A stretch of 64,000 nt of DNA from Frankineae bacterium MT45 (GCA_900100325.1 LT629697.1:1488001-1552000); one strand, 5' to 3'. Positions 8,985-18,677 are shown, counted from the stretch's first letter. Notes: generated by a model not told the origin, from the sequence alone. Made by a program: numbers and translations.

Positions 8985-10100
8985 CTATTGAGCTGATTGC
9001 GCGTTTGCCGCGATCAAGCCATCGAGCGCCGCGACGATCGTTGAGACGGCCAGTGGATTGGTGAAGAGTGGCTCGGCTGGGATCGAAGGGCGACGTGCCC
9101 AGCTCACGTACTGCGCGTCGGTGGCGGCATTTGCAACACCTGGTAGTTCCAGCAGCAATGCTCTGAACGCGATGATCGAATCTTCGGGTACGCCCTTGCC
9201 TTTCTTGAAGATCCAGTCGTAGTTGACGGCCCAGGTGTCTTTTCCTGCCGCGCCCATATAGAACGTCCACGGCTGGATGTCTCCGTGATTGGTGTGGAAC
9301 CAAGGCGTCACGCTGGGGTGCTCGCCGGTGCCCCAGTAAAGGTGACTGAACGCCTCGTGAGCGGTCGCGTGTTCGAGAAGCGCGCTGACTGCCGTCGCAA
9401 TGTCGGGTGAGCACCGTTCGGTGAGCGTGGTTCGGAAACTCGACTCGTCATGCTGAGCGACCTTCGCAGCCTTGCGGGCGGCTGCTTCCGCTCCGTAGGT
9501 CTGAGGAATCAGAATTTGGACATCGCCATCCTGGATGTAGTCGAACTCCATGGCAATCACTTCTAAGTCGTCTGCAGTTCGACGATTTAGGAACTCCACA
9601 ATTCGGCGCAGCTCGGGCGTAATGTTGTCGACCGCCAGAATCAGGCGAAAGCTTCCGGCAGCAAGGTTTCGATCCAGCGCGCGGCGAAACGCCACCTCGT
9701 CGAAGTCCAGTTGCTGCCCCGCGGCTAGTTTCGATGCCTCGTCGACCAAGTCGCGCCCAGCCATGCCGCGCCAGGATGATTCGAGGTCCCGTGACGTCCA
9801 GCTGCTCATCGCTGATGCGTACGCCATGATCTGCCCAACGATTTCACGCCGGATCTCCGGGTTCGAACGCAGCTTGCATTCGGCTAGCGTCAGCGATCCG
9901 TCCAGGCTCACCACCGCGATGTCGAGGCGCCCGGTCCCGGCGATCTGGAGCTCCAGCGCAACCACGGAAGTCGCCGATTCGACTCCATGCAGCAAGCCGG
10001 GTGACTCGGCCAGGATCGTCTGAAGAGCCGCTTCGTTGGTATACGTCGTAGTTTGCGGTATCCGCCAGAAGTCATCGCCGTCACGTCGTAGGAGAGCCAC
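8985..10100 (-). CDS. PD-(D/E)XK endonuclease-like protein (NucS/DUF91-like core)
   Basis: Encodes about 371 residues from GTG 10100. I prefer this start over the longer frame to 10175 because TAAGCT, a TANNNT -10 match, ends 7 bases before it, and the conserved-looking part (VALLRRDGDDFWRIP) begins there. Near residues 57-95 the segment GTGRLDIAVVSLDG then SLTLAECKLRSNPEIRREIVGQ gives the Asp...ECK signature plus helix of the PD-(D/E)XK fold, as in NucS-like and DUF91-type nucleases. The C-terminal half has aromatic-rich segments (PWFHTNHGDIQPWTFYMG) of unknown role. A DNA-targeting nuclease in the island is the most likely reading. Confidence 0.7.
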   Translation of the reverse strand: MALLRRDGDDFWRIPQTTTYTNEAALQTILAESPGLLHGVESATSVVALELQIAGTGRLDIAVVSLDGSLTLAECKLRSNPEIRREIVGQIMAYASAMSSWTSRDLESSWRGMAGRDLVDEASKLAAGQQLDFDEVAFRRALDRNLAAGSFRLILAVDNITPELRRIVEFLNRRTADDLEVIAMEFDYIQDGDVQILIPQTYGAEAAARKAAKVAQHDESSFRTTLTERCSPDIATAVSALLEHATAHEAFSHLYWGTGEHPSVTPWFHTNHGDIQPWTFYMGAAGKDTWAVNYDWIFKKGKGVPEDSIIAFRALLLELPGVANAATDAQYVSWARRPSIPAEPLFTNPLAVSTIVAALDGLIAANAQSAQ

Positions 10101-10211
10101 AGTGGGTAGCTTAGACGCGCAATGTCCTTGTCGTGGGAGCGCTGGCGTCGCACAGTGTGTTCCCTGCCAGTCCACTACTTGTTCAGCGGCGGCGGGAGTA
10201 GTCGTTCGGGA

Positions 10212-10562
10212 CTATCTTGACTTGTCCGGGGCTTCACCGAAGACTTTTGCGATCGGAAACCGTTCCTGCGCGGCCTCCAACTTGCGGACAGCGGCCTCGA
10301 TCAGATCGATGCCCAGCACGTCAGCCAACGCCGACAGGTATATGAATACGTCGGCTAGTTCTTCCTCGGCCCGGGTGCGAAGTGGATTGACCGACGCCAG
10401 GTCTACCGCCTCCGCCGCTGGCACCCACTGGAACAGCTCCGCGAGCTCGCCAACCTCGCCGACGAGCGCCAGGATCAGAGACTTCGGGTCGTGAAACTGG
10501 CCCCATCCGCGTTCTTGCGTGAACTCACGGAAGGCCCGCCGTACATCCTCGATATTGGACAC
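10212..10562 (-). CDS. MazG-like nucleotide pyrophosphohydrolase
   Basis: Encodes about 116 residues from GTG 10562 (VSNIEDVRRAF). The helix pair GEVGELAELFQW and EEELADVFIYLSALADVLGIDL supplies the E-x2-E and E-x2-D metal-binding motifs of the all-alpha NTP-PPase superfamily (MazG / dCTPase RS21-C6 type). These enzymes hydrolyse NTPs or dNTPs to the monophosphate and pyrophosphate. Codons upstream of 10562 are open but read Arg/Pro-rich. It is divergent from the DUF2075 helicase gene, with about 180 bases between start codons. In my recollection small MazG proteins accompany DUF2075 and DUF3427 helicases in other genomes, which suggests one functional module. Confidence 0.85.
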   Translation of the reverse strand: MSNIEDVRRAFREFTQERGWGQFHDPKSLILALVGEVGELAELFQWVPAAEAVDLASVNPLRTRAEEELADVFIYLSALADVLGIDLIEAAVRKLEAAQERFPIAKVFGEAPDKSR

Positions 10563-10743
10563 GCCGCCAGGATGCCACGCCCCGTCGTGCCAGGCACGGA
10601 TAGCATCTACTTGCGGCCCGACGGGCGTCGCTGTCCGGCCTCGTTGACGACAGCGGCACATGCCCCCACCCGCACGATTCGATTCGTGCTGCCTGGGGAC
10701 AAGTTCGTTGACGCTTCGCTATTCCGCAACCTCTCTAGCGTCT

Positions 10744-12600
10744 GTGGCGAACCCGAATTCAGTGGTGGAACAGTTGGTCGAACAGCTGATCTACAGCTCG
10801 CTACGACGACCTGCCCCGAGCGAGGTGCGATCGTGGGAGCGAAGCATCCCAGTGATTGCCCGCGACCTGGTGGATGCGGGCCTGGGCTCGGTTGAGGTCC
10901 TTCTCGAGTACCAGCTACCGCTTTCCTCGCTGCGCGCGGACGTTGTTCTTGCCGGCGCACACCCGATCACTGGCCGACCGTCGTATGTAATCGTCGAACT
11001 CAAGCAATGGACACACGCACACCATTGGGAGGACGACCGAAATCTCGTGACCGTTCCGGGCATGCCGGGCGGCCCGAAGTCCCATCCGGTGCGCCAGGTC
11101 CGAAACTACTGCACGCACATCACGGACTTCGCCCGAACGCTCCAGGGCAACACTGATGCGGTTGCCGGAGTCGCCTACCTACACAACGCGGTCAACCGCG
11201 AGTCCGTCGCCGACCTGTTCGACTATGACCTTGATGTGCACGGACAGCTCTTCACTGGCGGCGACCGAGGGCGCTTTCATGACTTTCTGCGTACGCGGTT
11301 GGACAGCCAGGTGGCTGGTGCGTCGTATGCCGATGAGCTGCTACGGTCCGCTGCTGGACCGTCCAGGCAGCTTCTGGCCCTCGCGGCAGAGGAGGTGCAG
11401 AGCCGTCAACAGTTCACTCTTCAGGGCAGTCAGCAGCTTGCGGTCGATCTGGTCATGCACGAGGTTCAGCAAGCGCGTCGGGCAGACCATAAGTCCATCA
11501 TTCTGGTCTCAGGTGGACCGGGCAGCGGAAAGAGCGTGATCGCACTATCTTTACTGGGCGAACTGTCGCGAGAGGGCCGTCAGGTTCTGCACGCGACCGG
11601 ATCTCGCTCGTTTACTCAGACGCTGCGGAAGGTTGCCGGCAAGCGGGCCCCGCGAGTGCAGAAGATGTTCATGTACTTCAACCAGTTCATGGACGCTGAC
11701 CGAAACGGTCTAGACGTCCTCATCCTCGACGAGGCCCACCGAATTCGAGAGACATCCGCAAATCGTTACACGCGAGCGAATTTGAGGACAGGCCGACCAC
11801 AGCTCGATGAACTTGTCTCAGCCGCCCGGGTTCCAGTATTTCTCCTTGACCAGAATCAGGTCGTCCGCCCAGGCGAGTCGGGCTCGATTGAGACGATCAA
11901 GGCATACGGAGACGCGAACGGGCTGCGCGTCCACGAGATTGCGCTGGATGAGCAGTACCGCTGCGGGGGGAGCGCGGCCTACGTGCAGTGGGTAGAACAG
12001 CTGCTGGGGTTGGTCGACGCGGCGCCGGCTCCGTGGAGCGGTGACGAGCACTTCCAGCTGGCGGTCGCGGATTCTCCGGAAGAACTCGAGCAGATGCTGT
12101 TGGTGAAGGAAGCAGATGGATACACCTCACGGATGGCCGCGGGATACTGCTGGCCGTGGAGTGATCCTCGTCCCGACGAGACGCTGGTCGCCGACGTGGC
12201 AATCGGAGCTTGGGCGAGGCCTTGGAATGTCAAGGGCGAACGCCGGGTTGGCGATGCACCCCCGGCTGCGCTCTGGGCGTTCGATCCGGGTGGGGTCGGT
12301 CAGGTCGGCTGCGTCTACACCGCTCAAGGCTTCGAATACGACTGGAACGGCGTGATCATCGGGCCGGACCTGCTTTGGCGCAATGGTGCTTTCGTCAGCA
12401 ATCGATCCGCGAACCGTGACCCGGACTTCCGAAGTCAGAAGAACGTGAGTGATCAGCACTTTGACGAGTTGGTCCGCAACGTTTACAAAGTGCTGATGAC
12501 CAGAGGAATGGTCGGTACGGTGCTCTATTCGACTGACGCTGAGACACGGGATGCGTTACGGACGCTAGTCTCCTCTGGACCTCGGATATCCCGATTTTGA
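10744..12600 (+). CDS. DUF2075 (Schlafen-like group) helicase with N-terminal nuclease-like domain
   Basis: Encodes about 618 residues from GTG 10744; the frame is open to ATG 10660, and I see no ribosome-binding site to settle it. Residues 40-110 include SLRADVVLAG and SYVIVELKQW, an Asp...ELK pattern of a PD-(D/E)XK-like domain. From about 255 there is the P-loop SGGPGSGKSVIAL, then VLILDEAHRI (Walker B, about 335), FLLDQNQVVRPGE and a C-terminal VGCVYTAQGFEYDWNGVIIG, where TAQGFE is the motif V/VI region of UvrD-like SF1 ATPases. This order is that of DUF2075 proteins. It ends 7 bases before the next helicase gene, so the two are co-transcribed. Role is probably nucleic-acid processing in phage defence. 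Confidence 0.85.
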   Translation: MANPNSVVEQLVEQLIYSSLRRPAPSEVRSWERSIPVIARDLVDAGLGSVEVLLEYQLPLSSLRADVVLAGAHPITGRPSYVIVELKQWTHAHHWEDDRNLVTVPGMPGGPKSHPVRQVRNYCTHITDFARTLQGNTDAVAGVAYLHNAVNRESVADLFDYDLDVHGQLFTGGDRGRFHDFLRTRLDSQVAGASYADELLRSAAGPSRQLLALAAEEVQSRQQFTLQGSQQLAVDLVMHEVQQARRADHKSIILVSGGPGSGKSVIALSLLGELSREGRQVLHATGSRSFTQTLRKVAGKRAPRVQKMFMYFNQFMDADRNGLDVLILDEAHRIRETSANRYTRANLRTGRPQLDELVSAARVPVFLLDQNQVVRPGESGSIETIKAYGDANGLRVHEIALDEQYRCGGSAAYVQWVEQLLGLVDAAPAPWSGDEHFQLAVADSPEELEQMLLVKEADGYTSRMAAGYCWPWSDPRPDETLVADVAIGAWARPWNVKGERRVGDAPPAALWAFDPGGVGQVGCVYTAQGFEYDWNGVIIGPDLLWRNGAFVSNRSANRDPDFRSQKNVSDQHFDELVRNVYKVLMTRGMVGTVLYSTDAETRDALRTLVSSGPRISRF

Positions 12601-12607
12601 GCCTGCC

Positions 12608-15600
12608 GTGGGGCAGACTCAGCTCGTGACCGACGAACTCAGCCCGGGTCTGTACGAGACGATCCTCGACGCCGCGCTGGATGAGCGTTTGGGCGACGTT
12701 GACTCGAGGCTGGTGAGGCGCGGTGTGCTTCGCTCAGCTGATGCCTCTGACCGGATCGCTCAGCACCTGGCCCGGTTGCTGCGTCGAGCACTTGAGTCGG
12801 TTCCTGACGTCGACCGAGCCGCGGTCGGAGTTGATGTGCTTCGGCGGTTGTTGAGCGAGGTCGGTGCTCATATCCCGCAGAGCAATGCGGACGACGCTAT
12901 GCCTCTGGAGACGGGGGAGACGCTTTACGGCATTGGCGAGTGGCGACCAGACGGGTCGGTCCGTATGCCCCTCGGTCCCCTTATCCCGCTGCTGGACACA
13001 ACCTTGTTGACCAACGCGCCAGGCGAGCCACGGGTTGGGCAACAGGTGTTGCGGGAGATCGAGTCGGCGGACGCCATCGATGTCGTGATGGCCTTCGTCC
13101 GGCGCAGCGGACTACTGCCGCTCGCGAGTGCGCTGCGCGAACACTGCGCTCGAGGCAGACGCCTGCGAATTCTGACGACGACGTACACCGGCTCGACTGA
13201 GGCGAAAGCACTGGAACTGCTTGCCGATCTTGGAGCGGACGTCAGGGTCTCCTACGACCTCACGACGACGCGACTACACGCGAAGGCCTGGGTCTTTCAT
13301 CGTCGCTCGGCGTTCAGCACCGCCTACGTGGGTTCGTCGAATTTGACTCACTCGGCGCAGGTCGCCGGGATGGAGTGGAACGTCCGAGTCTCGGGTGCTC
13401 GTAACCCCGATGTGATCGACAAGATCGAGGCTGTGTTCGAGAGCTACTGGCAGGGCGGTGACTTTGTTCGGTATAGCGCTGACGAATTCCGGGAAGCGAT
13501 AGCTCGATCTGGGCGCGCCGCCGATTCGTCCGGGCAGATAATGAGCCCCGTCGAAATGCGACTCGAACCATTCCAGGAGCGGCTGCTCGAACTCATTGCG
13601 GTGTCTCGAGCTCGGGGCCACCATCGCAATCTGCTCGTCTCCGCGACAGGTACCGGGAAGACGGTGATGGCCGCTATCGACTACGCACGTCTTCGAGCCA
13701 AACTGCCTAGGGCGCGACTGCTCTTCGTAGCTCATCGCGAGGAGATCCTTGACCAGAGTCGAGCGACGTTCAGACACGCGATGCGCGACTACGCGTTCGG
13801 CGAGAAGTGGGTCGGCGGCGTTCGGCCGGCAGAATTCGAGCACGTATTTGCGTCGGTACAGAGCCTGAGTGTCGCGAACCTCGAGCACCTGGACCCGGAT
13901 CACTTCGACGTGGTGATCATCGACGAGTTCCATCATGCCGCTGCGCCGTCATATCAAGCGCTCCTCGACCGGTTGACTCCGCAAGAGTTCCTCGGACTCA
14001 CCGCGACGCCCGAACGATCGGACGGGCTGTCGATCCTGCACTGGTTTGATGATCGGATCGCGGCGGAACTTCGACTCTGGGACGCGATCGAGCAGCATCG
14101 ACTGACGCCGTTCGCGTACTACGGGATCCACGACGGGACCGACCTGACAGGTGTTCCGTGGCGGCGAGGTCGTGGCTATGACACCACTGCGCTGACCAAC
14201 GTGTATACAGCAGACGACGCCTGGGCCCGGCATGTATTTGGGCAATTAGATGACCACATCGACGACGTCTTCACGATGCGCTGCCTCGGCTTCTGCGTCA
14301 GCGTCGCGCACGCTCAATTCATGGCACGACATTTCCAGGCGCTGGGGGTTTCGGCGGTCGCTGTATCCGGGGACACTCCGCGCGATGAGCGGCGGGATGC
14401 CCTTCGGGATTTAGCTGATGGACGCGTGCAGGTCATCTTCTCCGTTGATTTGTTCAATGAGGGTATCGATGTCCCAGCGGTCGACGTCGTGCTGATGCTC
14501 CGCCCTACGGAGAGCGCGACCCTGTTTCTCCAGCAGCTCGGCCGCGGGCTACGCACAGCGCCGAATAAGACCGTCTGCACGGTCCTCGACTTCGTCGGCG
14601 CACATCGCAACGAATTCCGATTCGATCTGCGCTACCGAGGCCTACTCGGCGGAAGCAGACGAGAGCTTGAACATGCGGTGGAGGCGGGATTTCCGTTCCT
14701 GCCGGCCGGTTGCCACATGGAACTCGACAGAGTTGCACAGGACATCGTGCTACGGAGCATCCAACAAGCGATCCCGTCTCGCTGGCCGGCCAAGGTGGCT
14801 GAACTTCGGGCACTCACTGCGTCCCGAGGTGCCGTCTCTCTCGCCGACTATCTCGCCGAGACCGGCCTGGAGCTCACGGACATTTACGCCGGCAATCGTT
14901 GCTGGTCCGACCTTCAGGTAGCGGCCGAGGTTGCCGTCGCGCCCGTGGGCCCGAATGAGGCTGCCCTCCGCCGCGGGATAGGCCGCATGACGCACATCGA
15001 CGACGACCAGCGAATTGCCATGCTGTCGCGATTCGTTCGGCACAGCTCCGCTCCGATCGCGGCGAACATGAGCCAGGTTGAGAGCCGAGTGGCGCGAATG
15101 TTCATCGCAAACCTCTCGGGCAACGTGATCGACAAGAGCGGCTCGCTGCAGGACGCCATCGACATTGTGTGGCGCCACCCGCAAATCATTGCTGAAATTG
15201 GCAATTTGCTCGATGTGTTGCGAGGCAAGGTCGATCACATCCACACCGAGGCAATGCCTGGAGTTCCTCTACAAGTACATGCGAGGTATACCCGAATCGA
15301 GATCCTGGCCGCGGTTGGCGAGGGGGCGGTTGCGAAGACTCCGCAATGGCGAGAGGGCGTATACGACTCAAAGGTGTCTGGAGCTGACCTGCTCGCCTTT
15401 ACCCTCGACAAGACCAGCGGCGACTTCTCGCCAACCACCCGATACCGCGACTACGCAATCTCCCGCGAGTTGATCCACTGGGAAAGTCAGTCGGTCACGC
15501 GAGCAGAGAGTCCGACCGGACTGCGCTACCGGAACCACGTGTCCTTGGGCCGTTCAGTGTTGCTCTTCGCGCGAGCGCGTACTGATGACCGCGCCTTCTG

Positions 15601-15721
15601 GTTCCTCGGCCCCGCAACCTATGTCAGCCACGAAGGTGAAAAGCCGATGGCAGTTACCTGGAAGTTGCAGACCCCGCTTCCAGGGGACCTGTTCGCAGCG
15701 TTCGCCGCTGCCGTGGCTTAG
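12608..15721 (+). CDS. PLD nuclease - DEAD/DEAH helicase - DUF3427 fusion
   Basis: Encodes 1037 residues from GTG (or GTG slightly downstream, VTDELSPG). Residues about 150-290 are a phospholipase D-like nuclease domain with the HKD core LHAKAWVF and GSSNLT (about 222-240). An SF2 helicase follows: ATGTGKTVMAA (motif I, about 344), IIDEFHH (motif II, about 438), GLTATPERSDG (motif III, about 465), FSVDLFNEGIDVP (motif V, about 617) and QQLGRGLR (motif VI, about 641). The last 250 residues match the DUF3427 C-terminal region, with LLAFTLDK and DYAISRELIHWESQS. A single PLD motif means it probably works as a dimer. It cleaves or unwinds DNA or RNA, presumably foreign. Operonic with the DUF2075 gene. 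Confidence 0.9.
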   Translation: MGQTQLVTDELSPGLYETILDAALDERLGDVDSRLVRRGVLRSADASDRIAQHLARLLRRALESVPDVDRAAVGVDVLRRLLSEVGAHIPQSNADDAMPLETGETLYGIGEWRPDGSVRMPLGPLIPLLDTTLLTNAPGEPRVGQQVLREIESADAIDVVMAFVRRSGLLPLASALREHCARGRRLRILTTTYTGSTEAKALELLADLGADVRVSYDLTTTRLHAKAWVFHRRSAFSTAYVGSSNLTHSAQVAGMEWNVRVSGARNPDVIDKIEAVFESYWQGGDFVRYSADEFREAIARSGRAADSSGQIMSPVEMRLEPFQERLLELIAVSRARGHHRNLLVSATGTGKTVMAAIDYARLRAKLPRARLLFVAHREEILDQSRATFRHAMRDYAFGEKWVGGVRPAEFEHVFASVQSLSVANLEHLDPDHFDVVIIDEFHHAAAPSYQALLDRLTPQEFLGLTATPERSDGLSILHWFDDRIAAELRLWDAIEQHRLTPFAYYGIHDGTDLTGVPWRRGRGYDTTALTNVYTADDAWARHVFGQLDDHIDDVFTMRCLGFCVSVAHAQFMARHFQALGVSAVAVSGDTPRDERRDALRDLADGRVQVIFSVDLFNEGIDVPAVDVVLMLRPTESATLFLQQLGRGLRTAPNKTVCTVLDFVGAHRNEFRFDLRYRGLLGGSRRELEHAVEAGFPFLPAGCHMELDRVAQDIVLRSIQQAIPSRWPAKVAELRALTASRGAVSLADYLAETGLELTDIYAGNRCWSDLQVAAEVAVAPVGPNEAALRRGIGRMTHIDDDQRIAMLSRFVRHSSAPIAANMSQVESRVARMFIANLSGNVIDKSGSLQDAIDIVWRHPQIIAEIGNLLDVLRGKVDHIHTEAMPGVPLQVHARYTRIEILAAVGEGAVAKTPQWREGVYDSKVSGADLLAFTLDKTSGDFSPTTRYRDYAISRELIHWESQSVTRAESPTGLRYRNHVSLGRSVLLFARARTDDRAFWFLGPATYVSHEGEKPMAVTWKLQTPLPGDLFAAFAAAVA

Positions 15722-16569
15722 CTCGGCGCACTCGAACCCGTGTTGCGACTGGCGGGACTAGCGCCACTCGCGGGTGACCGGGGACCAGCTCCCCTGATCC
15801 GGCACCCGGGTGACGCTGCGTATCCCGTCGGCAAAGATGAGAACGGGTTGAAGTACGTCAGCGAAGCGTGCCGGAAGCCGGTCGTCAAGGCTTTGCTTCG
15901 CCCGCCAGGCCAGCCACCTCGACTGGCCGACAGCCGTGTGTCCGGCGAGAGTCACACCTGCTCACGGTCGCGCTCTGTCCCAACCGTGTGATCAGATCTG
16001 GTTGCCAAGCTGGTTGCCAAAGCGAGCGTTCGCGGAGGTCCGCGACGGATTCCGTAGGTTCACTCAGGTGCTCATGCCCCTTGTTTTAAGGGATTTTCGT
16101 ACTCCGGCGACTCGTCGCGAACCGGGCTTTGGGGTGCTGGCAGTGTGGGGGTCAGCGGTTCGAACCCCTCTGCTTCACCCCTTGTTGTGAGTCGCGCGAT
16201 TGTTGACAGATGAGTCGCGTGACTGACGACGACGATGGGCCGTGGCGCTTGCTGGGGCCTTTCGTGTTTCGGCGTGCTGGCCAACGGCAAAGACCCAGCA
16301 ATGACGACGCGTGGCTGCGGGATGTTTGCGGCGGTGGCCCGCGACGCAGCGGACCCACGACGACCCTGGGGTGAACACCGTCGGATAACAAGCACGGGTG
16401 CACCCTGACGCGGCGGACCGGCACGCGCTGTGCGGATTAGCGACTGCCGGGGTCGAATCCCACCGAACCGGACCGTAACCCTGACCTGGCGGTCCGTGTT
16501 CGCGCAGGACAGGGACGGTGCACGCCGGTAAGGTCTGTGGCCGTTGACGAGAGGGACACCGAACCACCG
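15722..16569. other. right border of the accessory island, no gene
   Basis: About 850 bases with no supportable gene. Within it lie TGGTTGCCAAGC and TGGTTGCCAAAG in tandem (16001-16020), a tRNA-3'-like segment (16151-16180) and a near-identical 12-base direct repeat, TGAGTCGCGCGA at 16188 and TGAGTCGCGTGA at 16211, 23 bases apart. A 426-codon frame on the minus strand through this area is a GC artefact: it crosses the tRNA-like segment and runs opposite the secreted-protein gene. Confidence 0.5.
16151..16180 (+). other. tRNA 3'-end-like remnant, candidate att site
   Basis: The segment GTCAGCGGTTCGAACCC followed by CTCTGCTTCACCC resembles the end of a tRNA: variable region GTC, T-arm AGCGG, TTCGAAC loop, then an acceptor 3' strand CTGCTTC and ACC. 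The 3' side of the T stem is one base short (CCCT instead of CCGCT), and no 5' half of a tRNA lies upstream, so it is not a functional gene. Such 3' fragments are left by tyrosine-integrase elements that insert at tRNA genes. Confidence 0.5.
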
Positions 16570-18546
16570 ATGAGAACCACTACATTTCGCCTGGGCGCTG
16601 CTCTGGTCGTTTCGGCGTGCGGGCTGGTGTTCCCAGGTATGGCTTCCGCTTCCACGCCGCCGTTGTCCGCTCAAAGCGGCTTCGTCGTCTTCCCGACGAT
16701 CGCGTCCGCGCATGCCGATGCGGACTATATTCAGCCTGGCGGCGAGCCGCATCTGTCGGCGTCGTTCAGCTCCAACGGCGTGCCGCGCGACAAGACCCGT
16801 GTCACGTTGACGGCCACTGGCGCCGACGGCGACGTTTCGGTGACGACGTTGCTTACCGACGCCGACGGCACGGTGGCTACCCGGATTAATTCGATTGCTT
16901 ATACGACCACGTACCGGTTTGACATGGACGCGACGGACACGGCATCTGCCGCGACCGCGTCGGTGCAGGTGAAGGTGGGCACGACGTCGTGCCCGGGCCC
17001 GACGCTCAGCGGTAGCGGTTCCGTCGCTCCTGGTCGTGCGGTCACGCTCACCTTCACGAGGCTCTGCGGCGGCAGCATTTGGCCGGCGACTGTCCGACTG
17101 TGGGCGAACGGCGCCCCGACGGGTGCAATCGGCACCGTGGATGACGACGCTCACGTCAACTTCGTGGTCCGCCCGACGGTTACCACCGTGTACACCGCCA
17201 TGGTTGAGCGGTACGAATTCCATGACGGCGCCGCGGCCAGTTTCACGCAGGTCGTGGACGGTAAGCCGCTGGTCGCGTCCACCATGGCGGTGACGTCCAG
17301 CACGAAGCTGCTGGTCACGGGGCAGTCGGCCATGCTCACTGCCACGGTCCAATCTGGTGGCCGGCCTGTCGCCGGCGGCACGGTCAGCGTCGTCGCCGGT
17401 GGGCGAACAGTCGTCACTGGCAAGACGAGCGCTGCCGGTGCAGTGAGCTTAGTGGTGAAACCGTCCGCCACAACGACTTACTTCCTGGTGTTCACGCCCG
17501 CGAACGCCGCGGCGGCCAGTGGTCACACGGTTTCGGCGGCGAGCCCCGCCGTAGTGGCGAGGCGTTCGGTCCCAGTGAGGCACCCGGTACCGCCGAAGCA
17601 TATTGTCCCGCCCAAGCTTGTGGTCCCGCCCAAGGTCCCGGTCGCGGCGCCAACGATGGGCGGTTCTTCCTCCAGCACTACGGTCGAGGTCGATGGACCG
17701 GCGCCGGTGAACCTGAACTTCGCAGCCGGGCAGACCGTGCCGGGCGAACCGGGAACTGCCACGACCGCCACCGCGTCGGTCACACGCAACGGTGTGCCGT
17801 TGATCAACATGCCGGTCACGATCGAAGACACCCGTACCGGAGCAACCGTCGCCGACACGACCACGGACAGCGACGGCAACGTAGCCGTCACGGTTGCGCC
17901 GACCGCGACGACGTTCTACCGGGCCACGGTCGAGGACACCGGCACAACCATCGGCACCTCCGCCGACACGGCAGTCTGGGTGCTTGAGAACGGCAACCAT
18001 CAGAGCGCGGTGGATTTCACCAACTTCCAGGATGGACAGCTGTCATCGTTCCCAGGCGTGAAGGTCGTACTGGACAGCGCAACCGTCGACAACGGCGGGC
18101 GCGGGTACACGCACGCTGCGGTCTGGCATGGGCATATCGCCGCGAGCGGGCCGTGGGGGCAGGTCTTCGACAGCACTAACTTCGTCGGCACGCCGGTAAC
18201 CATCAACATCCCGCTGGGCCAGGTGCTCTTCTTCGAGCAGATGACCAACCGCGGGCAGAACACCTGGGAGGCGGGGCCAGAATTCACCGCGCAAATGCTC
18301 GGGTGGATCACTGCCGGCTCGCCGACCTACCTGCCGGGCACCGTTCTCAGCTTGAAGGGCCACGTCTACGGGGACACGTCCGGTCTGACGGTGGATGTCG
18401 CTGACGGCGGCGACGCCTCGAACGACCGCGGGAACTGGCCATGGGGCACGCCAGTGATTACTGCCCTGCTACCCCGAGCTAATAACGTGCCGCTGACGTT
18501 CGATGACGCCTGGTGTCTCCGATATGAAACGCCGTGCACGCCGTAA
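16570..18546 (+). CDS. secreted multi-domain Ig-like repeat protein
   Basis: Encodes 658 residues from ATG 16570. The N-terminus RTTTFRLGAALVVSACGLVFPGMASAS is a clear Sec signal peptide with an ASA-S cleavage site. Residues 35-310 and 365-455 form successive bacterial Ig-like (Big) domains, visible from recurring TTTYRF, VTTVYTA, ATTTYFL and ATTFYRA ends of beta sandwiches. A Pro-rich spacer (VPVRHPVPPK, VVPPKVPV) at about 330-355 separates the halves. The last 190 residues contain two Cys near the end (WCLRYETPC) and no enzymatic motif that I recognise. Likely an exported adhesin or matrix protein; no LPXTG anchor is visible. It lies just outside the island border. Confidence 0.8.
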   Translation: MRTTTFRLGAALVVSACGLVFPGMASASTPPLSAQSGFVVFPTIASAHADADYIQPGGEPHLSASFSSNGVPRDKTRVTLTATGADGDVSVTTLLTDADGTVATRINSIAYTTTYRFDMDATDTASAATASVQVKVGTTSCPGPTLSGSGSVAPGRAVTLTFTRLCGGSIWPATVRLWANGAPTGAIGTVDDDAHVNFVVRPTVTTVYTAMVERYEFHDGAAASFTQVVDGKPLVASTMAVTSSTKLLVTGQSAMLTATVQSGGRPVAGGTVSVVAGGRTVVTGKTSAAGAVSLVVKPSATTTYFLVFTPANAAAASGHTVSAASPAVVARRSVPVRHPVPPKHIVPPKLVVPPKVPVAAPTMGGSSSSTTVEVDGPAPVNLNFAAGQTVPGEPGTATTATASVTRNGVPLINMPVTIEDTRTGATVADTTTDSDGNVAVTVAPTATTFYRATVEDTGTTIGTSADTAVWVLENGNHQSAVDFTNFQDGQLSSFPGVKVVLDSATVDNGGRGYTHAAVWHGHIAASGPWGQVFDSTNFVGTPVTINIPLGQVLFFEQMTNRGQNTWEAGPEFTAQMLGWITAGSPTYLPGTVLSLKGHVYGDTSGLTVDVADGGDASNDRGNWPWGTPVITALLPRANNVPLTFDDAWCLRYETPCTP

Positions 18547-18677
18547 CACTGGTCGAGGTGTGACATCTGTGGGAGGCGGGTCATCGGGTTCGTCATGCTG
18601 GACCTAGCGGTCGGCCGAACGCGTCAATCGGTCGGTCGCTGCTACCCATGCGGATTGCGCTGGCACCTGTGTCGACC

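Noticed and set aside
16100-16190. Functional tRNA gene
   Set aside because: No acceptor 5' strand, D-arm or anticodon arm can be folded upstream, and the T stem lacks one base.
16072-17352. Long minus-strand frame with the phrase GEAEGFEPLTPTLP
   Set aside because: It runs antisense to the secreted Ig-like gene and its end crosses the tRNA-like segment; the GFEPLT-type phrase is the well-known artefact of translating a tRNA T-arm antisense.
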